A DNA stretch of 64,000 nucleotides, from NCBI GenBank assembly GCA_008692225.1, contig VICG01000014.1, forward strand, positions 1,054,001-1,118,000, in the 5' to 3' direction. Each line of letters starts with the position of its first letter. The stretch's first letter is position 1. Under the pieces are notes generated by a model. The model was given only the letters and a program-made list of their open reading frames with translations. It made no database searches and was not told the DNA's origin. Source of the stretch: Monilinia fructicola (lineage: Eukaryota; Ascomycota; Leotiomycetes; Helotiales; Sclerotiniaceae). Below, in pieces: positions 12,396-23,499 of the stretch. Both the position numbers and the translations under genes were made by a program.

Positions 12396-12935
12396 ATGAA
12401 AGCGACAGGCGGAGAAGTACAAATCAATACGTCTTTTGGAGGGAAATTGCCTTTGCCGCGTTTGACGCACCAGAAAATGGGGTATAAGACTACTGCATGT
12501 TCACATCCGATTATGGCCATACCTCAGGAGCCTGGATTCGTAGATTTGGACTTTCGTTGCACCCGAGCGGCTTGCAAACTACCGGTCTTGGTGATTGATC
12601 AGGAGTTTTCGATACGAGGTTGTATTGCATCTTTTATCAATTCACCCCAGGTGGAGAAGCTTCAATATAGTTCTCGGCGCATAAATTGTGTTGCTTTCTT
12701 ACTATTCATTGTCTCTTTTCTGGTAGTTGATATCTTCCATGAATGCGCGCAATTTATGTATCCCATGGTAGGGCATTTCCTGGATGAAAAAACCGCATGT
12801 CAAATCACCCAAGTCCAATCAACGATTGAAAACATCCATATCTTGATGACACAAACTAAGGTGGTGATTAAATCCTGTCTAAATCTACATCGAATAAAAA
12901 TATACTTTTTAGTGGTGACCGACAGCCCAGTTTGA
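12396..12935 (+). CDS. Hypothetical ORF, 179 residues
   Basis: A single-exon ORF starts 175 bp from, and divergent to, the HET gene start. It has four cysteines in the first half and one strongly hydrophobic segment at about residues 100-113 (VAFLLFIVSFLVV). No known motif is seen and the composition is only weakly coding-like. It could be a chance ORF. Confidence 0.2.
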   Translation: MKATGGEVQINTSFGGKLPLPRLTHQKMGYKTTACSHPIMAIPQEPGFVDLDFRCTRAACKLPVLVIDQEFSIRGCIASFINSPQVEKLQYSSRRINCVAFLLFIVSFLVVDIFHECAQFMYPMVGHFLDEKTACQITQVQSTIENIHILMTQTKVVIKSCLNLHRIKIYFLVVTDSPV

Positions 12936-13216
12936 TCAGTAGCTCCGGGCTCGGTTAAACGTTCTAAGTCAGGCCATTTAGTAAGCTTTGTTGGGTCACC
13001 AGCTCAAAATAATGATTTATCGATCTGATACAGAAGTTCGCGAGATCAATGACTTTTAGTATGTGGTTTATTTCATCGTTCAGAATTTGGTAAAGGGGGG
13101 TTGAAAGCGGGGAAGTTGCTGTACGTAAACATTTTAGCGGAACACTGGTGCATCGTTTCTAACATAATCTCAATCTCTGGATTCGTTTGATCCACACCGT
13201 TTTCGTACTACATGAT

Positions 13217-13617
13217 TGCAGAACGGTTTGAAGATTGAAAGAGAGGAAGCGAATCCTTTGAATCTTCAATGTAGGAAAGGGTGGCTAGCTGAAAGTACCT
13301 TATTCGGACACCAATACATCGTTATTTGGTGCATGTTATGTTCGTATCACCTTATTACAAGGTGATTTGAAGTTCAGAAAGAGGGAAAGCGAATTATTCA
13401 AATCTTGAATATAAGAAAGTGGCTGGCTGTAAGATTGCAGAAGAGTTAAAAGAGGGGAAGTGAATCCGTTGAATCTCAATGTAGGAAAGGATGGTTGTAC
13501 ATCGTTATTTGATGCATATTATATTTGTATTACCTTTCAGGTTGTTGCAAAGTGATTTGAAGTTCAGAAAGCGGGAAAATGAATTATCCGAATCTCGGAT
13601 GGATGGCTGGCTGTAAG
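13217..13617 (+). repeat. Diverged tandem duplication, about 185-215 bp unit
   Basis: Copy 1 (about 13217-13432) and copy 2 (about 13433-13617) share, in the same order, GATTGCAGAA, GAATC..CAATGTAGGAAAGG, ACATCGTTATTTG, GTGATTTGAAGTTCAGAAAG and GGCTGGCTGTAAG. Weaker half-copies seem to flank it (near 13090-13130 and 13670-13700). The unit is non-coding. Within a copy the front and back halves are also similar (AGAGGAAGCGAATC versus AGAGGGAAAGCGAATT), suggesting an older, smaller unit of about 75-100 bp. Confidence 0.75.
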
Positions 13618-14358
13618 CACTTTAATCGAACATCATCCATTAACGGCTTTCGTGCTACATAGTAGAGAAAGTATGGAATCTAGAAGGTGGGGAAGTGAGT
13701 GGATGAAAGCACTTTGATCAGATCTCTCTTTCATGACAGCAAATTGATTTTCGAAGATCAGTTGACAGATTATGCTTCAACATAGCCGGTGCATTCGAAT
13801 TTGATACTGGTGCAAGTTATCATCCATTTCTGCCTGAATTTTGGTCTTGAAAAGTACACCTAAATTTCACCTTACATCGTAGCAGGTCGCCCTAAACTCG
13901 AAATCGGAGAAATGACTGGTTGTGAGCGTGAATATTGGAAGCATTTTCCCAGGTTGTTATCAACTTCACTTGTTACGCAGCATTCTCGTTTTTCATGATA
14001 GATAGGTCGAAATTGAGATAGTGGCTGGCTGGAAGCATTGTTTTTCTGCGTAACTTTCGAAGTTGTTTGACAAGCCTTCATTATTGTATTGCATAGCAGA
14101 GAGGTAGGCTACAGCTCGAAAAGGGGGACATGGCGGCACCCAGCTTCTCCGATAAGAATATAGCCTTCAATCGTATTAATCTTAAATTATATAAAGCATA
14201 TTCGTTTTGCGTAATTTTGCTTCCATCTAAAACTGTCTTCATTCACAAGCAGAAAGTTATTACTAGCACATCATTGAAAGCGTATTTCAACAAGTACTAC
14301 CCGAGACTACAGTCTATACTACTAAAGTACCACCAAAACCATTGTCTTCATCGAAAAT

Positions 14359-16327
14359 ATGGCTTCAGAAGGTTTCCTTCGATTGCATCAATGCCATCTT
14401 TTGAATCGACTGGGTGAGGCTGACCATGTGTGTGCCATTCTCGACGATAGACACTTCACCACTATCTTGCCCGGAAGAGAAGTGCTTCATCACACCACCA
14501 TCATCAGGAAGTTCATGATCGAAGGAGCAAGTGGCGAACAACAATTCTTTGGCATCTCAGAACCCATCGAATTCGAACCTCACACTGTCATTGCATTGAC
14601 TTATACAGAGACACTTTGTCTTGATATCTATCCCAATGATCCTGAATATACAAAACCCAGGCCCAGTGGTCGTGTGGAGCTGCGTCGGATTGAGCCAGAT
14701 CGATTAATTGATACTTCTGTCGGAAAATTGTATCAAAAATCCCAGGATATATTGGAGAAAGCCATGAAGCGCCTTGATTTACTTGAAGCTCCTCTAAAAA
14801 CTAGGTTTGTTACACCCTATATTCGAAGGCCAGTTGCTAACTTTTACTAATCAGACCTGATCTACCCAAATTCAAGTACTCTCCTGCAGCAACACGAGTA
14901 CTTCTTGGCTTGAATGCCCTGACGAATCCGAGTACAGTGGCGTCACCACCAGCAGCACCACCGGCTACGATGAGGATGAAAAGCAGTTCCGTAGCGACCT
15001 ACTCGGCTGATGCTGCCGATGAACCCGTTGCTGCCGAATCAGCGTCATCAACGGCACCCAAGGATGAATCACTTGCTGATGTTATGGCCATTTTGAGTGA
15101 TGACAAAAAGCCAGCGGCACAGCAGGTTAAGGATGGCGTGGCACCCAAACCACCTACCGTTGCGCTCGAGCCAGATACTTCTTCTAGCACCTCAGAGAAC
15201 GATACGACACAGGCAAATCAGATGTTTACCAATGCAAACAAGTTATCTGGCTTGAGTGGCCTATTTCAAGCTATTCTCATGGTACAAAAAATGCAACAAG
15301 ATGGACGCACGACGCCTTATTCTGTCACCGATCCTACTCAAGCCAGTCTAGCATTTGATGAAAATGCGAACAATGCCTGGCAAGTGATGACGGGTAGTTC
15401 TGTTGGGTCTGGATTGGCAGGTTACTATGTAAGTATAATTTTTGAATTTTTACTCTCCAACATCGGTGGGCGGACTCATGGGAACGCCTCCAAAAGATAA
15501 TGATTCAACTTCCAGATGATCCTTATTAGTCTGATGTAGCATCTCATTGTTCAATCTGAATCCAATCATTCTACCAAGTGGTAAATTATCCAGGAAAACC
15601 TTTTCACAAGTATTGCAATGTTCAATTTACTTCACATTGTTCCATGCGTCCGTACACTCCTTGTTTCGTTGCGCAGATTTTGCAAGTATCATGTGGAAGT
15701 TTCTTACACCAAAAATTCAAGATGCTACCCGGAACCGATACCGCGACCTTTAGCAAGGACATTGAGAAATCCAACTTTACACTCAACTTTACCAACCTCC
15801 TCTTCGCACCGTACGGAATCGAGACCGATAAAGAGACGCAAATAGCAGGGGTGATTCAAGAATACATACAAGCCGTTGCTTCAATCAAACTTGACTCCAG
15901 CGATACAAGAAGAACAGTCTCTCACTTTATTCCAATGAACCTCGTTCAGCATATTAATATCAGCGGAGACGACAGCGACCCACTCATGGTATATCAGCCC
16001 AGAATCAAATTCTTCTACTTGCATATCGATGGTGAGGCGTATGCACAATCTATCAGTACCTGCTTGGGCAGTGAAACTACTGAACGATTCAAATTCATTA
16101 TGAACTATGCGGTATTTCAAGCTGATATTAACTGGGAGGAGGTCGTGAAAAATTCCGACAAGTTTGACAAAGTCTTCCAAATTCTCAGCAATGAGAATCT
16201 TGACGCATATGTTTCGGAGGCAAGTATCATTGCTAAAGTGGCTTCTGGACAGAACAACCCACAGCCTAGCGATCCCAATGCTCCCGGTTCAGTTGATCCA
16301 GGTTCAGTCGATCCAACGGTATACTGA
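14359..16327 (+). CDS. Uncharacterised three-exon protein, about 556 residues
   Basis: I do not recognise this gene. Proposed exons are 14359-14804, 14855-15428 and 15677-16327; frames join cleanly at both junctions (ATG preceded by GAAAAT; donors GTTTGT and GTAAGT; acceptors TCAG and GCAG). Residues 1-150 are compact and mixed alpha/beta. Residues 165-260 are rich in Ala/Ser/Pro/Thr and look disordered. Residues 270-300 form an amphipathic stretch (NKLSGLSGLFQAILMVQKMQ). Residues 340-530 are a second folded domain. The tail ends in short PGSVDP repeats. There is no signal peptide or clear membrane helix, so it is probably intracellular. Intron 2 is long (248 nt) and could hide a further small exon. 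Expression and homologues within Leotiomycetes would settle whether it is lineage-specific. Confidence 0.65.
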
Positions 16328-18031
16328 TTTACTCAATATATCTATCAATTCAACATTGACAATGGGAAAGCTGGCTTATGTCTATTTGCCCCAGCGTTGG
16401 ACTTGTTGGTTTTTGCCTTTTGTGAAATCTTATTGGGAAGTTATTCTCAGGTTTTCAAAGGTTGAAGTTGGAATGGTGACTTTCTACCACCCTTTTCTGT
16501 CATTATAAGGAGCCGGGGAATTCAGGAATTAAGTGCTCGAGCTACTGCGTCAGACGCATACGATTAACGGCCTGATAAATTGATGATACTTTCTTTGTCA
16601 TTCTTAGCTATGCCAATGAGAATTATTTATTCTTCGTATCTTCCACCCCGTTCTTGACCGTCTAATGCCGAAATTTTATGCTGGAGAACTACCTTTGTGA
16701 CTTTAAGTTTGGCCATCCTCATCTATCATCATCGCTCATCTCCATAGAGTGGCCATATAAAGATTGCATTCAATCGATGCCACCATACTAATATTGCCCA
16801 TAGTTTATGCCTTTATAGTCACTCAGTCAATGCAACAGAGGCATTATCAAGTGAATATTGCGCTCCCCCACCGCGTTTAATACCCCCCTTTAAGCTTACA
16901 TCAGGCTTCCAAGGTTATTATAACCCAGAGCCAGTTTAGCCCTAAAGATTCGATACATTATTGTCATACAACTAACTATATGAAATACTCACTCGATCAA
17001 CTCTAGCAATAAATAGCTGTGCAATCATCGGCATTGATCTCACATCTTCTGCAGACCTCCAGCATTACCGATTGCACAGGCTGATCTACAGAAGGGGATA
17101 TAATCATCATTCGTGATTAGAAAACCTTGGTCATACACACGCATCGTTTCATCCTCCATAGAACGAGGAGCTTTATGGTTATGCAACAGAGAGTAGCTAG
17201 AACGTGGGCATAGATGATGTTCCCCACAAAAGTGAAATGGAAGAGATTGTTCCCATTTCCGATTTGGCTCTTGGCAACGAAGGACCTTACTGAACCAGGA
17301 TCCTTCCCTCTGGATATACCCGAGAGACGGATGGATATTGTGAGAAATCCATGGTTCAGGTTATCACGGTTGAGGACAAGCTCGTTATTCCGAGCTCTTG
17401 AATGGGTATAAGCAGTTGAAATTGTAGCAGTAATTTCTACTTTTCGAGGCCTCATTTTGAAATTTTGATTACCGTCGAACAATCGTTCATCAATTAGTAT
17501 ATCCTGAAGTAAATTAAGTCCTCAGATAGATCAAACGGATAATATGTCTTATTTTCTCCCCGAACACGATGGTGTATTACCATATAGAGACGGTGAGCAT
17601 TTTCTGAATATTAAAAGGGTAGTCACACTATGCTAAGAGCTGGATATTCATTGTATGAATGGATGGAAGCGATGTGAAAGACAATTCCCCACGTGCCTAG
17701 AGACCCAACTCTTTCAACTCGGTTGAAGTGACTGTCATCATGTAAGAGGGCGTTGCAGGCCCTGGTGGTACTGATCTGATTCTGTAGTCCATGAGCAAAC
17801 TATAGCTTGCCAGAGATTATTGTTTGCATAGAGACCACTTGGTGTAGCTATTGAACATTCAAAGTGAATATACTGCAGCATCGACTAGATTCTCTTGATC
17901 TGCCACTTCAAGACAAATTTAGTAGCTCTCAACCCGTAAGTCGTCAACAAATTTCTGTACAGTCATGGGGCCAAAGCTACCATTCATCTTCAACAAAGTG
18001 TCAGGTGTGAAATATTCATGCTGTTGATATT
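16328..18031. other. Intergenic, no gene seen
   Basis: This is AT-rich DNA with only short ORFs; the longest, on the minus strand at 17117-17482, has no recognisable domain. It contains the 3' regions of two convergent genes. Confidence 0.5.
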
Positions 18032-18984
18032 TTATTCGCCAGGATACTCGGAATGGTCATCCCAAACTCCTATACTACTGTTACCTCTCATATCCATATC
18101 TTGATTGAGTTCATCCCAATCCTCTCTCCAACTGATATCCTCCAGAGCTTTCGCGTGCTTGGCTGCCATAGTTTGCATCTCGATTTGGGTACGACTGAGT
18201 AGTGATTGACTGGTCTCCAGCTCTTCCTGGCTAGGTTGATGGAAAAATTGCTTAGTCTAAGGAAAATAGAATGCCAGAAAATTGTGGGCAAAGGGAAAGA
18301 CAAGATTAGAATCAATACCTACAGATTCAAAATGTGTTCTTCTAAAGTAGTGATCTCTTGACTGCATATGCCCAACTTGGAGACGTGCCAGGCGAGAATC
18401 TTCTACATACAATACATGAGCAATCGCACCTTGTCATTGAAAGTCGAATGATCCATGCAAACTTACGTCGCTTTCTATTCTAGAAGCTTGAAGTTCCCCG
18501 ACCGCTTTGGCAAGTCTTACGTTCAGTTCTTCAGCTGATGTTGCTATCTCAGCAGCTTTCGCGACTGCCACTACAGTCTTATCGTATGAAGTGCTGTGAG
18601 CCTTTGGTGATGGAGAACTCGGCCGTCGTAGGTAGCTAGTTCTGGCAGGAGCTAATGGTCTTCCCCAAAACACCTCATTCGAATCCCTCCTCTGTGGCGG
18701 TGGCTTCACTTTCTTGGGAGATACTTTGGGATCCAGATCCATAGAATATTCCACTTTCAACAGTGTTTCCATCTCATCCGCTTTCTTATGCAACGCAGTG
18801 ATAGCAGCATCCTCTGCATCGTCATGTGACAACCTTACTACGAGTCATTGAGTCTTTGAAGTAGCACATCCTTATTGTCCTGAGAGTCCTGATTCGAAGA
18901 ATTTGATGGGGCGGTTGCCAGAGCATCGACGTTCGTAAATGACAGAGGAGAATTGAAATGGCGACGAAGACCCAGGATATTCAT
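18032..18984 (-). CDS. Coiled-coil protein of unknown function, about 274 residues
   Basis: Three exons are proposed: 18984-18467, 18402-18323 and 18256-18032, joined by introns with GTAAGT/GTAGGT donors and TAG acceptors. The first ATG (18984) begins MNILGLRRHFNSP. The middle contains a Pro/Ser/Lys-rich linker (KVSPKKVKPPPQRR). The regions around residues 55-75, 120-150 and 180-240 are heptad-like and rich in Glu, Gln, Leu and Ala (for example ALHKKADEMETLL and SQEELETSQSLLSRTQ). Two frame breaks, near 18843-18850 (end of LLQRLND, before RLSHDDAEDAA) and in a T5 run near 18244, each require one extra base to keep the coiled-coil register. No family was recognised; kinetochore, spindle-pole or septin-associated coiled-coil proteins would be candidates only by analogy. 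Confidence 0.6.
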
Positions 18985-19444
18985 CTTTGGAGTATTACAT
19001 GCATTAACCAAGAGATCATTTTGTTGTAAAGGTTTCACGTGGATGCATTATAAAATGCAACTCATCATGCACAACCCCTCCATACAAACCAATGGTAGAT
19101 CTCAATAATCAGCGGTTATGTCGGCGTAGTGGGGGTGGAAAAGACGTGTGTCCTGGCTTTTGAGGTTAGTATTCTCGGTAAGAGGGCAGGCTGATATGAG
19201 AGTATTAGTCACCGCCTTGGATTTATTGCCAAAAAAGTAATTACTCGTTCCTTGTTATCAATCATACTTGACTGTCTGGGTAACTCACAAAAGGATTGTT
19301 TGAGTGACTACTACGTCCTTGGGTACTTCTTTGACCTTGCATTGATTCTTTCACATTCCTTTTACATTCGATTCTGTTGTGCTATCAGTTTTTGTACCTC
19401 CCGTTTCCCCTTTCAATCAATCAATCTACCTAATCTCATACAAA
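18985..19444. promoter_or_regulatory. Divergent promoter region of TRP2 and the coiled-coil gene
   Basis: This 460-bp intergenic region lies between two divergently transcribed genes. It is pyrimidine-rich toward TRP2 (about 19370-19440), as is usual just upstream of fungal start codons. TTAGTCAC (about 19205) and GTGACTAC (about 19303) resemble half-matches to the Gcn4/CPC1 site expected at an amino-acid biosynthesis gene, but neither is a full consensus match. Confidence 0.4.
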
Positions 19445-21159
19445 ATGGTGGTTGGCGTAAGTCGAAGTATGACTCCGCTTCCAAATTGACAAAACAGCTC
19501 ACACACAATTAGGACATCTCGCCTTCTTTGGCGGAAATATCGAATGTTCTTGCCAAATCTCAAGGAGCGCCATATGCCCCCAATTTAGTTCCCATCTACA
19601 AAGAAATCTCCTCCGATCTCATTACCCCGTCTGCTGCATACCTTAAGATCTCGGCGCATTCAAAATCGGACCATTCCTTCTTGTTCGAAAGCGCTGCTAC
19701 AGAAAAGGTTGGGAGATATAGTTTTCTCGGAGCTGGACCTCGAAAGATCCTCAAAACTGGTGAGGGACACGGCGAACAAGCGGATCCATTGCCAGCGCTT
19801 GAAGCAGAGTTAGCAAAGTGCAGGGTAGCACAGATTCCGGGACAAAAACTACCACCTTTGACAGGAGGAGCAATTGGATATGTGGGATACGATTGTGTGC
19901 GATATTTCGAGCCAAAAACTGCACGACCTATGCAAGATGTTCTCAAAGTCCCCGAGTCACTCTTTATGCTGTTTGATACTATTGTCGCATTCGATCGATT
20001 CTTTGGTGTTATAAAGGTTATCACATATCTCCATGTCCCGGAGGACTTTTCTCAAATTCCCACAGAGTATGAAAAAGCACAAGAAATTATTGATGAAGTT
20101 GTCTCTGTTCTTGAATCGCAGGATACACCATTACCCGTCCAACTCCCTATAAAAGTAGATAACGAATATACTTCTAACATCGGTCAAGAGGGTTATGAGG
20201 ATCATGTCAAAAGACTCAAAACTCACATCACATCCGGTGATATTATTCAAGCGGTACCTTCACAACGCTTCGCAAGACCAACTTCTCTCCATCCCTTCAA
20301 CATATACCGTCACCTTCGTACTGTCAATCCTTCGCCTTACCTTTTCTACATCAACTGCGGTGAGTTTCAAATTGTAGGAGCTTCCCCAGAACTCCTTGTC
20401 AAAGAAGAAGAAGGCCGCATTATCACCCATCCCATCGCGGGTACCGTTAAACGCAACCCCGATCCACAAATCGACGCAGCACTCGCCGAGGAACTGCGCA
20501 GTTCCCTCAAAGATCGTGCTGAACACGTCATGCTTGTTGATCTCGCACGTAACGACATCAACCGCGTATGCGATCCCCTAACTACTCGCGTAGATAGATT
20601 AATGGTTGTTGAAAAGTTCAGTCACGTGCAGCATTTGGTATCACAAGTATCGGGAGTGTTAAGGAAAGATAAAACTCGATTTGATGCATTCCGTTCTATT
20701 TTCCCCGCTGGTACTGTATCCGGTGCTCCAAAAATTAAAGCTATGGAATTGATAGCTGAATTGGAAAAGGAGAAGAGGGGTATATATGCGGGCGCAGTAG
20801 GATACTTTGGATATGGAAGTGTAGATGCTGATGGAACTGAGTTTGAGGGGGCAATGGATACATGTATTGCCCTGAGAACCATGCTGGTTAAAGATGGAGT
20901 TGCTTATTTACAAGCTGGTATGTTCGACTTTCCTTTCACTCTCCGTTTCTCATCGCACAAAACCGAGCCTGTGAGTCTCTGTATCTTCATCCGTAAATTA
21001 ACAAACTCTACAGGCGGCGGCATAGTCTTTGACTCAGACCCTTATGATGAATGGTTGGAAACCATGAACAAGCTAGGCGCCAACATGCAATGTATAACCG
21101 GCGCCGAGAAAATTTATTCGGGTACCCCATCTAGATCCGGTGGAAACACAACTACCTAA
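19445..21159 (+). CDS. TRP2: Anthranilate synthase component I
   Basis: This enzyme converts chorismate plus ammonia or glutamine to anthranilate, the first committed step of tryptophan synthesis. In fungi it works with the TRP3/trpC glutamine amidotransferase subunit. Exon 1 is a 12-nt micro-exon (19445-19456, MVVG), exon 2 is 19513-20917 and exon 3 starts at 21014. The N-terminal domain has the SFLFES feedback region (about residues 52-60) and GAIGYVGYDCVRYFEP. The catalytic domain shows PSQRFARP, PSPYLFYI, HPIAGTVKRNPD, DRAEHVMLVDLARND, the signature FRSIFPAGTVSGAPKIKAM, and DTCIALRT. The frame as given stops at 21159 (about 520 residues). The +1 frame continues with coding-like PKPTLGEAPLPIRPGEQ to a stop at 21230-21232, so one surplus base near 21110-21145 may have cut the real C-terminus by about 24 residues. 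Confidence 0.95.
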
Positions 21160-21232
21160 GCCTACACTGGGGGAAGCACCATTACCTATCAGACCTGGGG
21201 AGCAGGCTCATATTGATGCTGCAGCCGCATAG

Positions 21233-21947
21233 ACCACGACGATGTAGCGAGGAGATAGGATGATGCAGGAAAGAAGAGTCATTTGAACGATAGGTACAGG
21301 TAGAAATGAAAAAACAAGAGTTGAATGCTATGCCAATTCCTTATCTCGTCTGTGTTATGCGGTTGGGTCGCCGCTAGCTGTTGATGGTCAGACGTAGTAA
21401 ATACCGAAACGGTACGGAGTAAGTAGATCGATAAAAAGGCCCCGGGGTTCTAACTGTAGGTGGGTGTGGAGAAGGTCGATTTGATTATACTTTTGATTAT
21501 TAAAGCTACCCGATCATCGCACCTGACATGTTGAATGCCTAGCATCGACCGTTTGACTTCCCCATCAAATATGTCATGAATGTCGTCGGTCAGACCCACA
21601 GGGCTTAAGGTTTGCAAAGTTCAGATGAGATCGAAATGAATGGACAATAATTGAATTCAATCAATCCGTTACGTTACAGTGACTTACCCATTAGTCTTTT
21701 CTACAGCATGAGCTATATTCTCAATTTCAATACTTAGAAGTCCACGTAATCATGATTTTGGGTGGAAGTCGTTTTGTATCACAGCGAGAATTCATAGGAG
21801 ACAAAGGTATGAAGAGGAGTATTCTTATTGCTATGCTGATTGGCCGAAAAAGCTCAACCCAAATGCCTTCTACTCAGTGAACATCTGTCTAATCTAGAGT
21901 ACAAGTCGCTGCGTCTAATTCTATGTATACATTGGTCGTGAAATATT
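21233..21947. other. Convergent 3' intergenic region
   Basis: This lies between the TRP2 end and the cytochrome c end, so it holds two 3' untranslated regions. It contains one TACGGAGTA copy near 21413-21421. No gene is seen. Confidence 0.5.
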
Positions 21948-22980
21948 TTATGCGGTGCTTTCCTTCAAGTGTCTGCGATTGTATTAGCCTCTGCTGATGG
22001 CAGGTCTCATAGTGGAAATGATTCAAGCTGAACTTTCAGAAGGAACAATTGGAATATAATGTTTTATCCTCATAGTCATAATAGACATAAGAAGTTTAAC
22101 GAATAAGAAAATCATCATAGTAGTAGGCAGGTGTAGAAACCGGGTCGTAGTCATGGGTATAATAGGAAGTAAAACATACTGGATCAAGTCGTTCCTGTCC
22201 TTGTCCTTCTTCAATCCACCGAAAGCCATCTTGGTACCTGGGATATATTTCTTTGGGTTCTCGAGGTATTCAAACTACTTTTTGTCAGTAACTGCTTTTC
22301 GTATGATATTCCTGGTGGCGTAATGGGAAAACGTACGAGTGTCTCCTCGTTCCATGTGATAGCCTTTTGCTTGTTGGCATCGGTATATGCGTAACCCTCA
22401 ACAGCACCGGTTTGACGTCCGAAAAGACCGTGAAGGTTAGGACCGATCTTGTTTCCTTCACCCTCACCGAGAGTGTGGCATTGAGCACATCTGGTCTTGA
22501 AGAGGTTGGCACCCTTCTTTGCGTCTCCTGTAAAAGCGGGTTGTAAGTGTTTATTCATCGTAAGTCTCATGAAATGAATGATATGTCAAGGTCCTTGAGG
22601 GTGGGAGTATGGTTTGAAATCGATCTAGGCCATGAAAAAGGTAGAATGATACTGCCATCCTCACAATTGGTTGCGGAAGCTTTGAAGGAAGCCCTCAGAA
22701 ACTGGTAGAGTTGCGGGTTGTAATGACTTGTCCGGTGGCGGAAAGAAGAGTAAAATTCATCCCCGTAAGAACAACACGAGTATGCCTAGTACCAAACACC
22801 CCGAGCATCCCCCAAAACGATATCATCACCACGGTGAAAGCAAAAGACAATGTTGATTCATCCCAGCTCCCAATGGCAAAGTTCTTTCTCATCGTGACGT
22901 GACCGATTCACACCTCCCGGGCGGGCAGTGGTGGGAAAACGTTGAAAGACAGAAATAAACGTACCTGGCTTGAAACCCAT
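21948..22980 (-). CDS. CYC1: Cytochrome c
   Basis: This small haem protein of the mitochondrial intermembrane space carries electrons from complex III to complex IV. Four exons are proposed: 22980-22965 (MGFKP plus one base), 22527-22337, 22274-22180 and 21972-21948, giving 108 residues, the usual fungal length. The haem-attachment motif CAQCH is at residues 19-23, the [13 protein letters not shown] loop follows, and the axial methionine lies in GTKMAFGG. The last exon encodes HLKESTA. Intron 1 is long (437 nt) and intron 3 is 207 nt. It is divergent from another mitochondrial gene across a 519-bp shared promoter with a CCAAT box. Confidence 0.95.
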
Positions 22981-23499
22981 TTTGTCTAATTAAGAAGATG
23001 TATGTAGAATAATCGAAAAGTAAAGTAATTATGAACGAAAGTTGTCTCCGTTATCGTAAGGTCGTGAGAAAAAGGATGGAGGTTCAAAATAATATGAGGA
23101 TAATGAAAAAGGAAAGAGAAAATTATCTTGAAATATGTTCCTCCATCCACTACTGTACGGACGCAGCTTGCCCAGTGCTTGCATTTAATCCCGAAATTGA
23201 CGAGGCCATTCAAGCCACACTTCCCGAACGTCTCCAGCCAATCAGAGGAGGGGAAATGGTCAGTAGGTGTGGCGTCAGTCGGGTTGTTACGGAGGATCTG
23301 TGGAAATTTTTATGTGCATGAGAATGAATTTGTGGGTCAACGTATTACGGCGGGATTTGATTTTGGAGGTTGGAGTGGTGGAGCTTCTAGGAAGGTTGTC
23401 TGATTTGATTTTTGGGGTTTCTACTACTGTTCACTCGAGCACAATTAGGAGGATTCCAAGTTAATGAGATTGTTACGCAGTTCAGTCATCATTCCCACA
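22981..23499. promoter_or_regulatory. Shared divergent promoter with CCAAT box
   Basis: This 519-bp spacer lies between the start codons of cytochrome c (minus) and a mitochondrial membrane protein (+). CCAATCA occurs at 23238-23244 (AGCCAATCAGAG), near the middle. It matches the target of the HAP/CBC CCAAT-binding complex, which in fungi activates respiratory genes. Binding is inferred from the motif only. Confidence 0.5.
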
